A DNA stretch of 64,000 nucleotides, taken from contig CALUOR010000009.1 of NCBI GenBank assembly GCA_944322285.1, positions 1-64,000 on the forward strand, given 5' to 3'. Source of the DNA: an uncultured Bacteroides sp. (lineage in GTDB: Bacteria > Bacteroidota > Bacteroidia > Bacteroidales > Bacteroidaceae). A program made the translations under genes and the position numbers. Under the pieces are notes generated by a model, which was not told the origin of the DNA, ran no database searches, and was given only the letters and a program-made list of their open reading frames with translations. Below, one piece after another: positions 17,973-28,096 of this stretch (position 1 is the first letter of the stretch; the number at the start of each line of letters is the position of its first letter).

Positions 17973-19193
17973 ATGCGACGCTCCGTTTACACCATTATTA
18001 TATATATAACATGGCTTCTACTGCCCTGCTTGAGTATGCGGGCGGCAGAGGCGCAGGCGATGTCCGGCAAGGACAGCGTACGCCTCAGCCTGCTGACGTG
18101 CGGACCGGGAACGGAGATTTACTCCCTCTTCGGGCACACGGCCATCCGCTACGAGGACCGGAACCGGGGCGTGGACGTGGTGTTCAACTATGGCCTGTTC
18201 AGTTTCGACACCCCTAACTTCATCCTGCGCTTCACGCTGGGCGAGACGGATTACCAGCTGGGCGTGACGGACTTCCGCCGCTTCCTCGCCGGTTATTGGA
18301 TGGAAGGACGGGACGTGTGGCAACAGACGCTGAACCTGACTACGGAGGAGAAACAACGGCTCATCGGCCAACTGGAAGAGAATTACAGGCCGGAGAACCG
18401 GGTCTACCGCTACAACTTCTTTTATGACAACTGCGCCACCCGCCCGCGCGACCAGGTGGAAAGGGCCACGGAAGGCCGTCTGCGCTACGCTGAAGACATG
18501 GAGAGCACGGACACGGGGCGCAGCTTCCGCGACATCGTCCACCAATATTGCGAGGGACATCCGTGGGCACGCTTCGGCATAGACATGTGCTTAGGGAGCG
18601 AAGCCGACCGTCCCATCAACCGGAGGCAGATGATGTTCGCCCCCTTTTATGTGAAAGACTTTTTCGCTTCGGCCACCTTGGCGGACAGCACGGACGTGCG
18701 CCCCTTAGTGTCCGACACCGAACAAGTCCTCGCCATTCCCGCCGATGCGCGAGAGAAAGAGGCGGCCTATCCTTCGCCTTTGCAAGCGGCCCTGTTCCTT
18801 TTGCTCGTGGTGGGCATCGCCACATGGATAGGGATTCGGAAAGGAAAGAGCCTGTGGGGCATCGACCTGCTGCTGTTCTTTCTGGCGGGCGTGGCCGGAT
18901 GCTTTTGGACGGTGTTGGCATTCTTCTCCCAACACCCGGCGGTAGGCTCCAACTACGTGCTTTTTGTCTTCCATCCGCTCCACCTCTTATGCCTTCCGTT
19001 CCTGCTTCGCAAGGTCATAAAGAAGCGGACGAGCTACTATATGGCGGCCAACGGAGCAGTTTTAACATTATTTATACTGTTATTGGGCATCATACCGCAA
19101 GAAATCCATTTAGCAGTGTTACCTTTGGCACTGTGTTTGCTGGTTCGCTCAGCAAGCAACATTATAATTAGTCGAAAACAAGCAAGACGATGA
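17973..19193 (+). CDS. lnb: DUF4105 / Lnb-type lipoprotein N-acyltransferase
   Basis: 406 residues: signal/anchor segment at 7-27, a periplasmic domain to about 265, then about five hydrophobic helices to the C-terminus (ALFLLLVVGIATWI, LLLFFLAGVAGCFW, YVLFVFHPLHLLCLPFLL and two more). The periplasmic domain carries SLFGHTAIR (His55) and YDNCATRPRD (Cys154), a Cys/His pair suited to acyl-thioester chemistry. As I recall, this DUF4105 family is the one named Lnb, which adds the third acyl chain to lipoproteins in Bacteroidetes, organisms that lack Lnt; that name is from memory of the family, not from a search. The stop codon overlaps the start of the next gene (ATGA at 19190-19193), and secA follows. 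The Sec/lipoprotein context fits the proposed role. Confidence 0.8.
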   Translation: MRRSVYTIIIYITWLLLPCLSMRAAEAQAMSGKDSVRLSLLTCGPGTEIYSLFGHTAIRYEDRNRGVDVVFNYGLFSFDTPNFILRFTLGETDYQLGVTDFRRFLAGYWMEGRDVWQQTLNLTTEEKQRLIGQLEENYRPENRVYRYNFFYDNCATRPRDQVERATEGRLRYAEDMESTDTGRSFRDIVHQYCEGHPWARFGIDMCLGSEADRPINRRQMMFAPFYVKDFFASATLADSTDVRPLVSDTEQVLAIPADAREKEAAYPSPLQAALFLLLVVGIATWIGIRKGKSLWGIDLLLFFLAGVAGCFWTVLAFFSQHPAVGSNYVLFVFHPLHLLCLPFLLRKVIKKRTSYYMAANGAVLTLFILLLGIIPQEIHLAVLPLALCLLVRSASNIIISRKQARR

Positions 19194-20758
19194 AGAAAGG
19201 GCTGATTACTTCCATACTGGCATTGACCTTCGGAGGCATGCAGGCGCAACCGTTGCCCGCGGCTCCCAAGTTGGTGGTCACGCTGACCATCGACCAGCTA
19301 CGCACGGACTATCTGGAGAACTTCTCCCCGCTTTATGGAGAGAAAGGCTTCAAACGCCTGTTGCGCGAGGGGAAAGTGTACAGGCAAATCGAAATGCCGT
19401 TTGACAAGCCCGACCGTTCATCGGGCATCGCCACCCTCTGCACCGGATGTCCGCCTTCCACGCATGGCATCATCGCCAACCGCTGGCTGGACGTGTCCAC
19501 GCTGACCGCGCGCAGTTGTGTGGACGACCCCGACTTCATGGGGTACTCCACGGACTTGAACAGTTCGCCTTCGCGGCTGCTTACGTCTACCGTGGCCGAC
19601 GAATTGAAGATAGCTACACGCAACGCGGGCAAAGTATATGCCGTCGCTCCCTTCCGCGATGCCGCCATCTTGAGTGCGGGCCATGCGGGCGACGGGGCTT
19701 TCTGGATAAACGAAGTGACGGGGAAATGGTGTGGAACGACCTATTACAAAGACTTCCCCGAATGGCTGAGCCGCTACAACGACTCCTGCTCCGTGGATTT
19801 CCGCATCAAGGATATAGAATGGACGCCCCTGCGCCCCCTGGCGGACTACAAATACCTGCCCGACTGGCGCACAGAGCCTTTCAAATATGTGTTCAATGCC
19901 GAAAAAGACAACAAGTTCCGCCGGTTGAAAGTCAGCCCGATGGCCAATGACGAAGTAAACCTGTTGGCGGCCGAACTATTGGACAAGAGCGGCATCGGTA
20001 AGGATGACGTGACCGACATGCTCTCGCTGACCTACTATGCGGGCAATTACAATCATTACAGCACCCGCGAGTGCGCCATGGAGATGCAGGACACGTATGT
20101 CCGTTTAGACCGTAGTATCGCCACGTTGCTCGACCTGCTCGACCACAAGATAGGGCTGCACAACCTGGTGCTCTGCATCGCCTCCACCGGCTATGCCGAC
20201 CCCGAACCGGCCGACACGGGCATCTACCGCATCCCCGGCGGAGAGTTTCACCTGAACCGATGCGCCATGTTGCTCAACATGTTCCTGATGGCCACTTATG
20301 GCGAAGGACAATATGTGGAAGCCTTCTACGACCGGCAAATCTATCTCAACCACAAGCTGATAGAAGACAAGCAACTGGACTTGACGGACATCCTGGAGAA
20401 ATCAGCGGCTTTTCTGGTGCAATTCAGCGGAGTAGACCAAGTATATACATCACATACGTTGCTTTTAGGCTCCTGGTCACCCAAGATGGAGCTTGTGCGC
20501 AACGCTTATCACCGGAAACGTTCGGGCGACTTCGTCATCGAGGTGCTGCCCGGATGGACCGTCGTACATGAAAACCCCAACGAGAGCCGTGCCGTCCGTG
20601 TGGCCAACACGCCCACCCCGATGATATGGCTGGGCGGAAACGTGAAGGCGGAAACCATTAAGGTACCCGTCTGCGCCGACCGTGTGGCTCCTACCCTATG
20701 CCGGGTGATGCGCATCCGTTCTCCTAACGGTTGTAACTCCCAACCTCTTGAACTTTGA
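19190..20758 (+). CDS. Alkaline phosphatase superfamily protein, catalytic residues missing
   Basis: 522 residues with a signal peptide (cleavage near MQAQ). The fold is recognisable from LTIDQLRTDYL near 32, ATLCTGCPPSTHGIIANRW near 81-99, MEMQDTYVRLDRSIATLLDLLD near 305 and the C-terminal DRVAPTLCRVMRI. In active relatives such as PafA, a nucleophilic Thr precedes the Gly-x-Ala-Thr element; here that position is Arg76 (DRSSGIAT). The 'ADHG' metal motif is replaced by STGYADPE, the S-x-D-x-x-GH motif by YYAGNYNHYS, and the late His motif by NESRAVRVANTPTP. It is therefore probably a pseudo-phosphatase. It is translationally coupled to the Lnb-type gene by a 4-bp overlap, which suggests the two proteins work together in the periplasm. 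Reading of the missing residues is by eye. Confidence 0.8.
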   Translation: MKKGLITSILALTFGGMQAQPLPAAPKLVVTLTIDQLRTDYLENFSPLYGEKGFKRLLREGKVYRQIEMPFDKPDRSSGIATLCTGCPPSTHGIIANRWLDVSTLTARSCVDDPDFMGYSTDLNSSPSRLLTSTVADELKIATRNAGKVYAVAPFRDAAILSAGHAGDGAFWINEVTGKWCGTTYYKDFPEWLSRYNDSCSVDFRIKDIEWTPLRPLADYKYLPDWRTEPFKYVFNAEKDNKFRRLKVSPMANDEVNLLAAELLDKSGIGKDDVTDMLSLTYYAGNYNHYSTRECAMEMQDTYVRLDRSIATLLDLLDHKIGLHNLVLCIASTGYADPEPADTGIYRIPGGEFHLNRCAMLLNMFLMATYGEGQYVEAFYDRQIYLNHKLIEDKQLDLTDILEKSAAFLVQFSGVDQVYTSHTLLLGSWSPKMELVRNAYHRKRSGDFVIEVLPGWTVVHENPNESRAVRVANTPTPMIWLGGNVKAETIKVPVCADRVAPTLCRVMRIRSPNGCNSQPLEL

Positions 20759-20777
20759 AATTTTTTCCTTACCTTTG
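20748..20777 (+). promoter_or_regulatory. secA promoter overlapping the end of the upstream gene
   Basis: TTG at 20748-20750 and TACCTTTG at 20770-20777 are 19 bp apart and match the Bacteroides -33/-7 pattern. The -33 part lies inside the last codons of the phosphatase-like gene. Transcription would start near 20784, giving a leader of about 50 bases. Confidence 0.7.
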
Positions 20778-20836
20778 CGCACGCAAAGCATCTGTAAATC
20801 ATTTAGCTAATAATAAATAAAAACAACTATAAAGAC

Positions 20837-23800
20837 ATGGGATTTAATGAATTTCTGAGTTCGATTTTCGGAAACAAGTCCACCCGTGACATGAAGGAGA
20901 TACAACCGTGGGTAGACAAGGTGAAAGCCGCTTATCCCGAAATCGACAAACTGGACAACGACGCCCTGCGCGCCAAGACTGAAGAGTTGAAAGCTTACAT
21001 CCGCAACTCCGCGGCCACTCAACGCGCCAAGGTGGACGAGTTGAAAGCCTCCGTGGAAACAACCGAGTTGGAAGACCGCGAGAACCTTTTCAATCAGATA
21101 GATAAATTAGAGAAAGAAATACTGGACATCTACGAGAAAGCGTTGGACGAAGTGCTGCCTACAGCTTTCGCCATCGTGAAGTCCACTGCACGCCGCTTCA
21201 CCGAAAACGAGGAAATCGTGGTGACCGCCAACGACTTCGACCGCCAACTGGCCGCCACGAAGGACTTTGTGCGCATCGAGGGCGACAAAGCCATCTACCA
21301 AAACCATTGGATGGCCGGAGGTAACGAAATTACCTGGAACATGATACACTACGATGTACAGCTGTTCGGTGGTGTCGTATTGCACAAAGGCAAAATCGCC
21401 GAGATGGCAACCGGTGAAGGTAAGACCCTGGTAGCTACACTTCCCGTATTCCTCAACGCACTGACCGGAAACGGCGTACATGTAGTGACCGTGAACGACT
21501 ACCTGTCCAAACGTGACTCCGAATGGATGGGACCGCTCTACATGTTCCATGGCTTGAGTGTGGATTGCATCGACAAGCACCGCCCCAACTCCGAAGCGCG
21601 CCGTCAGGCTTACTTGGCCGACATCACGTTCGGTACCAACAATGAGTTCGGTTTCGACTACCTGCGTGACAACATGGCCATCAGTCCCAAGGACTTGGTA
21701 CAACGTCAGCACAATTACGCCATTGTCGATGAGGTGGACTCCGTGTTGATAGACGATGCCCGTACGCCGCTTATCATCTCCGGACCCGTCCCCAAAGGCG
21801 ACGACCAACTCTTTGAGCAATTAAAACCGCTGGTTGAACGCCTGGTAGAAGCCCAGAAGAAACTGGCTACTCAATACTTGGCCGACGCCAAACGTCTGAT
21901 AGCCTCGGACGACAAGAAAGAGCAGGAAGAAGGATTCCTGACCTTATACCGCAGCCACAAGGCCCTGCCCAAGAACAAGCCGCTGATTAAGTTCCTCAGC
22001 GAGCAAGGCATCAAGGCCGGCATGTTGAAGACCGAGGAAATCTACATGGAGCAGAACAACAAGCGTATGCACGAGGTGACCGACCCGCTCTACTTCGTCA
22101 TCGATGAGAAGCTGAACAGCGTAGACCTGACCGACAAGGGTGTAGACCTCATCAGCGGCAAATCTTCCGACCCCACGTTCTTTGTCTTACCGGACATCAC
22201 CGCCCAACTTTCCGAACTGGAGAACGAGCAAGGACTCACCGAAGAGGAACGTTTGGCCAAGAAGGACGAACTGCTCACGAACTACGCCATCAAGTCCGAA
22301 CGCGTGCATACCATCAACCAGTTGCTGAAAGCTTACACCATGTTCGAGAAAGATGATGAATACGTCGTCATAGACGGACAGGTGAAGATTGTGGACGAGC
22401 AGACGGGCCGTATCATGGAAGGCCGCCGCTACTCCGACGGTCTGCACCAGGCCATCGAAGCCAAAGAAGGCGTAAAAGTGGAAGCCGCTACGCAGACGTT
22501 TGCCACCATCACCCTTCAGAACTACTTCCGTATGTACCACAAACTGGCCGGTATGACCGGTACGGCAGAGACGGAAGCAGGCGAGTTCTGGGACATCTAC
22601 AAATTAGATGTGGTGGTCATCCCCACCAACCGCCCTATCGCCCGTATCGACATGAACGACCGCGTGTACAAGACCAAACGCGAGAAATACAAAGCCGTCA
22701 TCGAAGAAATAGAGAAGATGGTACAGGCCGGACGTCCCGTGCTGGTAGGTACTACTTCCGTAGAAATCTCCGAGATGCTGAGCCGTATGCTCGACATGCG
22801 CAAGATACCCCACAACGTATTGAACGCCAAGCTGCACCAGAAGGAAGCCGAGATTGTGGCCAAAGCCGGACAAAGCAGTACGGTAACTATCGCCACCAAC
22901 ATGGCCGGCCGTGGTACCGACATCAAGTTGAGCCCCGAAGTGAAAGCAGCGGGCGGTTTGGCCATTATCGGTACGGAACGTCATGAATCACGCCGTGTAG
23001 ACCGTCAGTTGCGCGGTCGTTCGGGACGCCAGGGTGACCCGGGTTCATCCGTATTCTTCGTGTCATTGGAAGACGACCTGATGCGTCTGTTCTCCTCCGA
23101 CCGCATCGCCGGCGTCATGGACCGTTTGGGCTTCAAGGAAGGTGAAATGATTGAGCATAGCATGATTTCGAAATCCATTGAACGTGCCCAAAAGAAGGTG
23201 GAGGAAAACAACTTCGGTATCCGTAAACGTCTGTTGGAGTATGACGATGTGATGAACAAGCAGCGTACCGTGGTTTATACGAAACGCCGCCATGCACTGA
23301 TGGGCGAACGTATCGGCATGGACATCGTGAACATGATATGGGACCGTTGCGTCAACGCCGTACAGGCTCCCGACTACGAGAACTGCAAAATGGACATGCT
23401 TCAGACGCTCGCCATGGAAGTGCCGTTCACTGAGGCAGAGTTCAAGGAAGAAAAGAAAGAGAAGCTGGCCGACAAGGCGTTCGACACCGCCATGGAGAAC
23501 TTCAAGCGCAAGACCGACCGTATGGCACAGATAGCTTACCCCGTCATCAAGCAAGTGTATGAGAACCAAGGCCACATGTACGAGAACATTCTGATTCCCA
23601 TCACCGACGGCAAGCGCATCTACAACATCTCCTGTAACCTGAAAGCCGCTTACGAAAGCGAGTGCAAGGAGATTGTGAAGTCGTTCGAGAAGAGCATCCT
23701 GCTGCACGTCATTGACGAAGCGTGGAAAGAGAACCTCCGCGAACTGGACGAACTGAAGCACTCCGTACAGAATGCCAGCTATGAACAGAAAGACCCGTTG

Positions 23801-24133
23801 CTGATTTACAAATTGGAGTCAGTCAACCTGTTCGACGCCATGGTCAACAAAATCAATAATGAGACCATCTCCATCCTGATGCGCGGACAGATACCGGTAC
23901 AGGAACCGCAGGAAGTACGCCAGGCCGCTCCCGAAAAGCGTCAGGACATGAGCCGTTACCAAGAGCAAAAGCAGGATTTGAGCGACCCCAACCAGCAGGC
24001 AGCCGCCGCACGCGACACGCGCGAACAACCTAAACGGGAACCGTTCCGTGCTCCCAAGACAATCGGTCGCAACGACCCTTGTCCTTGCGGAAGCGGTAAG
24101 AAGTACAAGAACTGCCACGGAAGGAATCTGTAA
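20837..24133 (+). CDS. secA: Preprotein translocase ATPase SecA
   Basis: 1098 residues, the usual long Bacteroidetes form. It drives protein export through SecYEG. Motifs: Walker A region [15 protein letters not shown] near 190, DEAD-type box [19 protein letters not shown] near 300 flanking the preprotein cross-linking domain, an insertion of about 80 residues around 330-430, MTGTAETE near 575, GRGTDIKL near 695, and [13 protein letters not shown] near 720. The C-terminus has a Gln/Pro/Arg-rich linker and the zinc-binding tail [17 protein letters not shown] that contacts SecB or phospholipid in other bacteria. It is followed by a strong terminator. Confidence 0.99.
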   Translation: MGFNEFLSSIFGNKSTRDMKEIQPWVDKVKAAYPEIDKLDNDALRAKTEELKAYIRNSAATQRAKVDELKASVETTELEDRENLFNQIDKLEKEILDIYEKALDEVLPTAFAIVKSTARRFTENEEIVVTANDFDRQLAATKDFVRIEGDKAIYQNHWMAGGNEITWNMIHYDVQLFGGVVLHKGKIAEMATGEGKTLVATLPVFLNALTGNGVHVVTVNDYLSKRDSEWMGPLYMFHGLSVDCIDKHRPNSEARRQAYLADITFGTNNEFGFDYLRDNMAISPKDLVQRQHNYAIVDEVDSVLIDDARTPLIISGPVPKGDDQLFEQLKPLVERLVEAQKKLATQYLADAKRLIASDDKKEQEEGFLTLYRSHKALPKNKPLIKFLSEQGIKAGMLKTEEIYMEQNNKRMHEVTDPLYFVIDEKLNSVDLTDKGVDLISGKSSDPTFFVLPDITAQLSELENEQGLTEEERLAKKDELLTNYAIKSERVHTINQLLKAYTMFEKDDEYVVIDGQVKIVDEQTGRIMEGRRYSDGLHQAIEAKEGVKVEAATQTFATITLQNYFRMYHKLAGMTGTAETEAGEFWDIYKLDVVVIPTNRPIARIDMNDRVYKTKREKYKAVIEEIEKMVQAGRPVLVGTTSVEISEMLSRMLDMRKIPHNVLNAKLHQKEAEIVAKAGQSSTVTIATNMAGRGTDIKLSPEVKAAGGLAIIGTERHESRRVDRQLRGRSGRQGDPGSSVFFVSLEDDLMRLFSSDRIAGVMDRLGFKEGEMIEHSMISKSIERAQKKVEENNFGIRKRLLEYDDVMNKQRTVVYTKRRHALMGERIGMDIVNMIWDRCVNAVQAPDYENCKMDMLQTLAMEVPFTEAEFKEEKKEKLADKAFDTAMENFKRKTDRMAQIAYPVIKQVYENQGHMYENILIPITDGKRIYNISCNLKAAYESECKEIVKSFEKSILLHVIDEAWKENLRELDELKHSVQNASYEQKDPLLIYKLESVNLFDAMVNKINNETISILMRGQIPVQEPQEVRQAAPEKRQDMSRYQEQKQDLSDPNQQAAAARDTREQPKREPFRAPKTIGRNDPCPCGSGKKYKNCHGRNL

Positions 24134-24148
24134 TCAATAGTTCGTAGT

Positions 24149-24200
24149 AAAAAAGAGAGGATGCGCATTTCAAAATTCATGCACATCCTCTTTTTTATTT
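24149..24200 (+). terminator. Rho-independent terminator of secA
   Basis: AAAAAAGAGAGGATG pairs with CATCCTCTTTTTT around a short imperfect loop (ATGCGCAT/ATGCACAT extends the stem) and ends in a T-run at 24191-24196. Confidence 0.85.
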
Positions 24201-24270
24201 TCAACAGATACGACAAAAAGAGTCGTTAAAAGAGAAATACACAACAGGTTATACCTCCCGTCAAGCCTAT

Positions 24271-24344
24271 AGTCCTGTCCAATCCTTCCTATAGAGGACT
24301 GTAGTCCTAACAAGGAAGGACTCGAGTCCTACCCAAGGAGGACT
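24271..24344. repeat. Cluster of AGTCCT/AGGACT palindromes
   Basis: AGTCCT and AGGACT alternate six times in 74 bp, including AGGACTGTAGTCCT (24295-24308) and the perfect palindrome AGGACTCGAGTCCT (24317-24330), with CCTTCC/GGAAGG words between them. It lies between secA and a convergent gene. No coding potential. The design resembles the clusters at 8997, 36500 and 50607 but with a different core word. Confidence 0.65.
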
Positions 24345-24381
24345 AAGCTTAAGCCAATCTCTAAATTCTCAAATACCCTTG

Positions 24382-25698
24382 TTATTCGTCCTTCTCTTCC
24401 TCTTCCCCTTCTTCTTTATCTTTCATTACAAGCAGTTTATCCACACGGCCACGATCCATATCCACTATCTCAAAATGGAGATTTTTATATGTAAAGGTAT
24501 CGCCAGCTTTGGGGACACGACCAACCAAGAACATGGCCAAGCCGGAAAGGGTGGTAAAGTCTTCTTCTTTCAAGTCTTCATAATCAAGGATACCCATTGC
24601 TTCCATAAAGTCATCAATATTCATGGAAGCTTCTACCAACAAAGAGCCGTCCTGACGGGTTACAATATCTTCTTCCTCCGTTTCGTTCTCTTCCAAGATG
24701 TCACCAAAGATGCTTTCTGTCAAGTCGTGTAGGGTAATGATGCCTTGCGTATTGCCATATTCGTCCACCACTACGCCAAACTTGTTCTTATTCTTCTTGA
24801 AGATTTCCAACACCTTTTTCGCATAAAGGCTCTCAGGAATGAATTGGGCGGGGCGGGCTATGCTGCGCAGGTCAAAATGCTGGTCAGTGTTACCCATCAT
24901 CAGGATAATGTCTTTCACCGACACTACGCCTATGATTTCGTCCATGCCATGCTCCACAAGCAGATATTTGCTAAAGTGCTGTTCGCGGATGGTTTGCAAC
25001 ACTTGCTCGGGAGTGTCATCGGGATGCAACACCACGATGTCGCGGCGATAGGTCATCAGGTCATTGGCACGCTTGTCCGAGAAGCGGAATACATCCTTCA
25101 ACATCTCTGTCTCTTCTTTGTCAATGACGCCCTGTTCAGAGCTTTGATGTAAAATCATTTTTATTTCATCCTGCGTAATCTGGCGTTCCTCCGTGTTGGC
25201 CGTACCCATCAGGCGGTTGACAAGGCGCGTAGAGGCACTAAGCAGACACACAAAAGGGTAAGATACTTTGCTCAGCACAATCATGAAAGGGCTGAAGCGT
25301 GTGGCCCATTTTTCAGGGTCGCTCATGGCGATGGTTTTAGGCACCAGCTCGCCTATGATTAAGCTCAAATAAGTGATGATGGCTACAGTGGTCACCATGG
25401 CCAGCTCCGCGGCATAAGGCTCGGCACCCGGGATGAGGTTGAACAAGGGCACCAAATTGTCCGCAATATTGGCACCACCATAGGCACCGGACACAATGCC
25501 TATCAACGTGATACCTATCTGAATAGTGCTGAGAAATTTCTCCGGTTCTTCGAGTTGGCTCAATACGCCTTTGGCCCGTTTGTTACCTTTGCTGACAAGT
25601 GTTTCCAGTCGTGCTTTACTGGACGATACCAGCGCAATTTCGTACATGGCAAAAATGCCGTTGAGAATTAAAAGAAGTAGGATAATTATAAATTCCAT
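24382..25698 (-). CDS. CNNM/CBS-domain (CorC/HlyC, 'hemolysin family') membrane protein
   Basis: 438 residues from MEFIIILLLL; the longer start at 25728 is excluded because it falls in the -7 box. N-terminal CNNM (DUF21) domain with about four transmembrane helices (FIIILLLLILNGIFAMYEIALVSSS; FLSTIQIGITLIGIVSGAYGG; AMVTTVAIITYLSLIIGELVPKTIA), then a CBS pair (residues about 205-325; MTYRRDIVVLHPDDTPEQVLQ, IIGVVSVKDII, VVVDEYGNTQGIITLHD), and a C-terminal CorC/HlyC domain, ending in an acidic tail EEGEEEEKDE. Relatives act in magnesium or cobalt efflux or regulation; real haemolysin activity is unlikely. It is a single-gene unit. Confidence 0.93.
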   Translation of the reverse strand: MEFIIILLLLILNGIFAMYEIALVSSSKARLETLVSKGNKRAKGVLSQLEEPEKFLSTIQIGITLIGIVSGAYGGANIADNLVPLFNLIPGAEPYAAELAMVTTVAIITYLSLIIGELVPKTIAMSDPEKWATRFSPFMIVLSKVSYPFVCLLSASTRLVNRLMGTANTEERQITQDEIKMILHQSSEQGVIDKEETEMLKDVFRFSDKRANDLMTYRRDIVVLHPDDTPEQVLQTIREQHFSKYLLVEHGMDEIIGVVSVKDIILMMGNTDQHFDLRSIARPAQFIPESLYAKKVLEIFKKNKNKFGVVVDEYGNTQGIITLHDLTESIFGDILEENETEEEDIVTRQDGSLLVEASMNIDDFMEAMGILDYEDLKEEDFTTLSGLAMFLVGRVPKAGDTFTYKNLHFEIVDMDRGRVDKLLVMKDKEEGEEEEKDE

Positions 25699-25721
25699 AT
25701 AATGTGATAATGATTCGCGTG

Positions 25722-25729
25722 CAAACATA
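25722..25729 (-). promoter_or_regulatory. -7 promoter box for the CNNM/CBS gene
   Basis: CAAACATA reads TATGTTTG on the minus strand (TAnnTTTG), 23 bp before the start codon at 25698. The rest of the gap to 26043 is AT-rich. TTACTTTG at 25976-25983, one base off the consensus, may serve the plus-strand operon. No gene is seen in the gap. Confidence 0.65.
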
Positions 25730-26043
25730 CGAATTTATATGAATCCTTGCAAGATGTTTTCTTATTTTTGATAGGATTCAAAAGCATTTGCCCGAATTCA
25801 GGCGAGCTTCATACTCAACTTTATCCTCTATCAAAATAGTGCTTTGACATTGCAAAAACTTCGCGTTGAAGGCAACAATGTTTCGCGTTAATAGCAATAA
25901 TGTCTTATAAAAGAGATTTCGGCCCGAAAAGCGCAATTAATTGAAGAAAAATTTCTCTATTCAGCAAGAAATGCCTTACTTTGTACGATTATTCCTATAA
26001 AAGGATTTGATCGTAACACTAATATATTAAAAATTATAAAGTT

Positions 26044-26460
26044 ATGAAGATTTCTCACATTGAACATTTGGGCATTGCCGTAAAAAGCATCGAGGAAGCC
26101 CTGCCGTATTATGAGAATGTATTAGGTCTGAAATGCTACAACATTGAGACTGTAGAGGATCAGAAAGTTAAGACCGCTTTCCTGAAGGTGGGCGATGTAA
26201 AGATTGAACTGCTGGAGCCGACTTCTCCGGACAGCACCATCGCCAAGTTCATTGAGAACAACAATGGCAAAGGCGGTATGCACCACTTGGCTTTCGCCAT
26301 CGAGGACGGCGTGGCCAACGCGCTGGCATCGGCCGAAGCCGCAGGTATCCGTCTTATAGACAAAGCTCCGCGCAAGGGTGCCGAAGGACTGAACATCGCC
26401 TTCCTTCACCCGAAATCTACTTTGGGCGTGTTGACCGAACTTTGCGAGAAGCCCGAATAA
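26044..26460 (+). CDS. mce: Methylmalonyl-CoA epimerase
   Basis: 138 residues, one vicinal-oxygen-chelate domain pair: ISHIEHLGIAVKSIEEALPYYENVLGL at the start, GGMHHLAFAIED near 78-90, LHPKSTLGVLTELCE at the end, supplying the His/His/Glu metal ligands and the catalytic Glu. It interconverts (R)- and (S)-methylmalonyl-CoA between the mutase and the carboxytransferase or decarboxylase steps of succinate-to-propionate fermentation. It is the first gene of a five-gene operon (next start 57 bp on). Confidence 0.97.
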   Translation: MKISHIEHLGIAVKSIEEALPYYENVLGLKCYNIETVEDQKVKTAFLKVGDVKIELLEPTSPDSTIAKFIENNNGKGGMHHLAFAIEDGVANALASAEAAGIRLIDKAPRKGAEGLNIAFLHPKSTLGVLTELCEKPE

Positions 26461-26517
26461 GCCGAAAGTAATTCAATAAAACTTAGTTTTCAAACCCATT
26501 AATCATCTAAGAAAATA

Positions 26518-28071
26518 ATGAGTAATCAACTTGAAAAAATAAAAGAGCTTATCGACCGCCGTGCGGCAGCCCGCATGGGTGGAGGTGAAAAAGCGATTGC
26601 CAAGCAACACGATAAGGGCAAATACACGGCCCGCGAACGTATAGCCATGTTGTTGGACGAAGGCAGCTTTGAGGAAATGGACATGTTCGTAGAGCACCGT
26701 TGCACCAACTTCGGCATGGAGAAGAAACATTATCCGGGCGATGGCGTAGTAACCGGATGCGGCACCATCGAAGGCCGCTTGGTGTACATCTTCGCACAAG
26801 ACTTCACGGTATCGGCCGGCTCCCTGTCCGAAACCATGTCATTGAAAATCTGCCACATCATGGACAAAGCCATGAAGATGGGCGCACCCGTCATTGGCCT
26901 GAACGACTCGGGTGGCGCGCGCATCCAGGAAGGTATCAACGCCTTGGCCGGATATGCTGAAATCTTCCAGCGCAACATCCTGGCTTCGGGCGTTATCCCG
27001 CAAATCTCCGGAATCTTCGGTCCTTGTGCGGGCGGCGCCGTTTACTCTCCCGCCTTGACCGACTTCACGCTGATGATGGAAGGTACATCATACATGTTCC
27101 TGACCGGCCCAAAGGTGGTAAAAACCGTGACGGGCGAAGACGTGTCGCAGGAAAACTTAGGTGGCGCCAGCGTGCACTCCACCAAATCGGGTGTGACACA
27201 CTTCACGGCAGCTACGGAGGAAGAAGCACTTGCCCTCATCCGCAAATTGTTGAGCTACATTCCGCAAAACAATCTGGAGGAACCGCCTTACATTGACTGC
27301 ACCGACCCCATCGACCGCTTGGAAGACTCGCTGAACGAAATCATCCCCGATAGCCCCAACAAGCCCTATGATATGTACGAAGTTATCGGCGCCATTGTGG
27401 ACAACGGTGAATTTCTGGAAATCCAGAAAGATTACGCCAAGAACATCATCATCGGTTTTGCCCGCTTCAACGGCCAGTCCGTAGGCGTGGTAGCCAACCA
27501 GCCTAAATATCTGGCCGGTGTGTTGGACAGCAACGCTTCACGCAAGGGGGCGCGCTTCGTCCGCTTCTGCGACGCTTTCAACATACCTATCGTATCGTTG
27601 GTAGACGTACCGGGCTTCCTGCCCGGCACGGGCCAGGAATACAACGGCGTCATCCTGCACGGTGCCAAGCTGCTTTACGCTTATGGCGAGGCTACGGTGC
27701 CAAAAGTAACCGTAACGTTGCGTAAGTCCTACGGAGGTTCGCACATCGTGATGAGTTGCAAGCAGTTGCGTGGCGACATGAACTATGCTTGGCCTACGGC
27801 CGAAATCGCCGTAATGGGTGGTGCCGGCGCCGTAGAAGTGCTTTATGCCAAGGAGGCCAAAGAGCATGAGAATCCCGCTCAATTCCTGGCAGAGAAAGAA
27901 GCTGAATACACCAAGTTGTTCGCCAATCCGTACAATGCCGCTAAGTATGGCTACATTGATGATGTCATCGAGCCGCGCAACACGCGCTTCCGTATCATCC
28001 GTGCCCTGCAACAATTGCAGACCAAGAAGCTGACGAATCCGGCCAAGAAGCACGGCAACATTCCTCTCTAA
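26518..28071 (+). CDS. mmdA: Methylmalonyl-CoA decarboxylase/carboxyltransferase alpha subunit
   Basis: 517 residues of the acyl-CoA carboxyltransferase family (two crotonase-like domains). [20 protein letters not shown] and [17 protein letters not shown] near 160-180 form the first oxyanion-hole region; [17 protein letters not shown] near 365 and [12 protein letters not shown] near 400 form the second. In the sodium-pumping decarboxylase the subunit transfers the carboxyl group from (S)-methylmalonyl-CoA to biotin on the carrier encoded two genes downstream. The neighbours (epimerase, OadG-type, biotin carrier, OadB-type) make the decarboxylase role more likely than propionyl-CoA carboxylase, though the protein family is shared. 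Confidence 0.94.
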   Translation: MSNQLEKIKELIDRRAAARMGGGEKAIAKQHDKGKYTARERIAMLLDEGSFEEMDMFVEHRCTNFGMEKKHYPGDGVVTGCGTIEGRLVYIFAQDFTVSAGSLSETMSLKICHIMDKAMKMGAPVIGLNDSGGARIQEGINALAGYAEIFQRNILASGVIPQISGIFGPCAGGAVYSPALTDFTLMMEGTSYMFLTGPKVVKTVTGEDVSQENLGGASVHSTKSGVTHFTAATEEEALALIRKLLSYIPQNNLEEPPYIDCTDPIDRLEDSLNEIIPDSPNKPYDMYEVIGAIVDNGEFLEIQKDYAKNIIIGFARFNGQSVGVVANQPKYLAGVLDSNASRKGARFVRFCDAFNIPIVSLVDVPGFLPGTGQEYNGVILHGAKLLYAYGEATVPKVTVTLRKSYGGSHIVMSCKQLRGDMNYAWPTAEIAVMGGAGAVEVLYAKEAKEHENPAQFLAEKEAEYTKLFANPYNAAKYGYIDDVIEPRNTRFRIIRALQQLQTKKLTNPAKKHGNIPL

Positions 28072-28096
28072 TTCCTAACTAATAAAAAACATTACA

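Noticed and set aside
21107-23761. Long minus-strand frames opposite secA (237 and 232 codons)
   Set aside because: Antisense to secA, no signal, no motif, no promoter; composition is that of a reverse-complemented coding frame.
24382-25698. True haemolysin
   Set aside because: The CNNM/CBS/CorC architecture is that of ion-efflux regulators; the 'hemolysin' name is historical.
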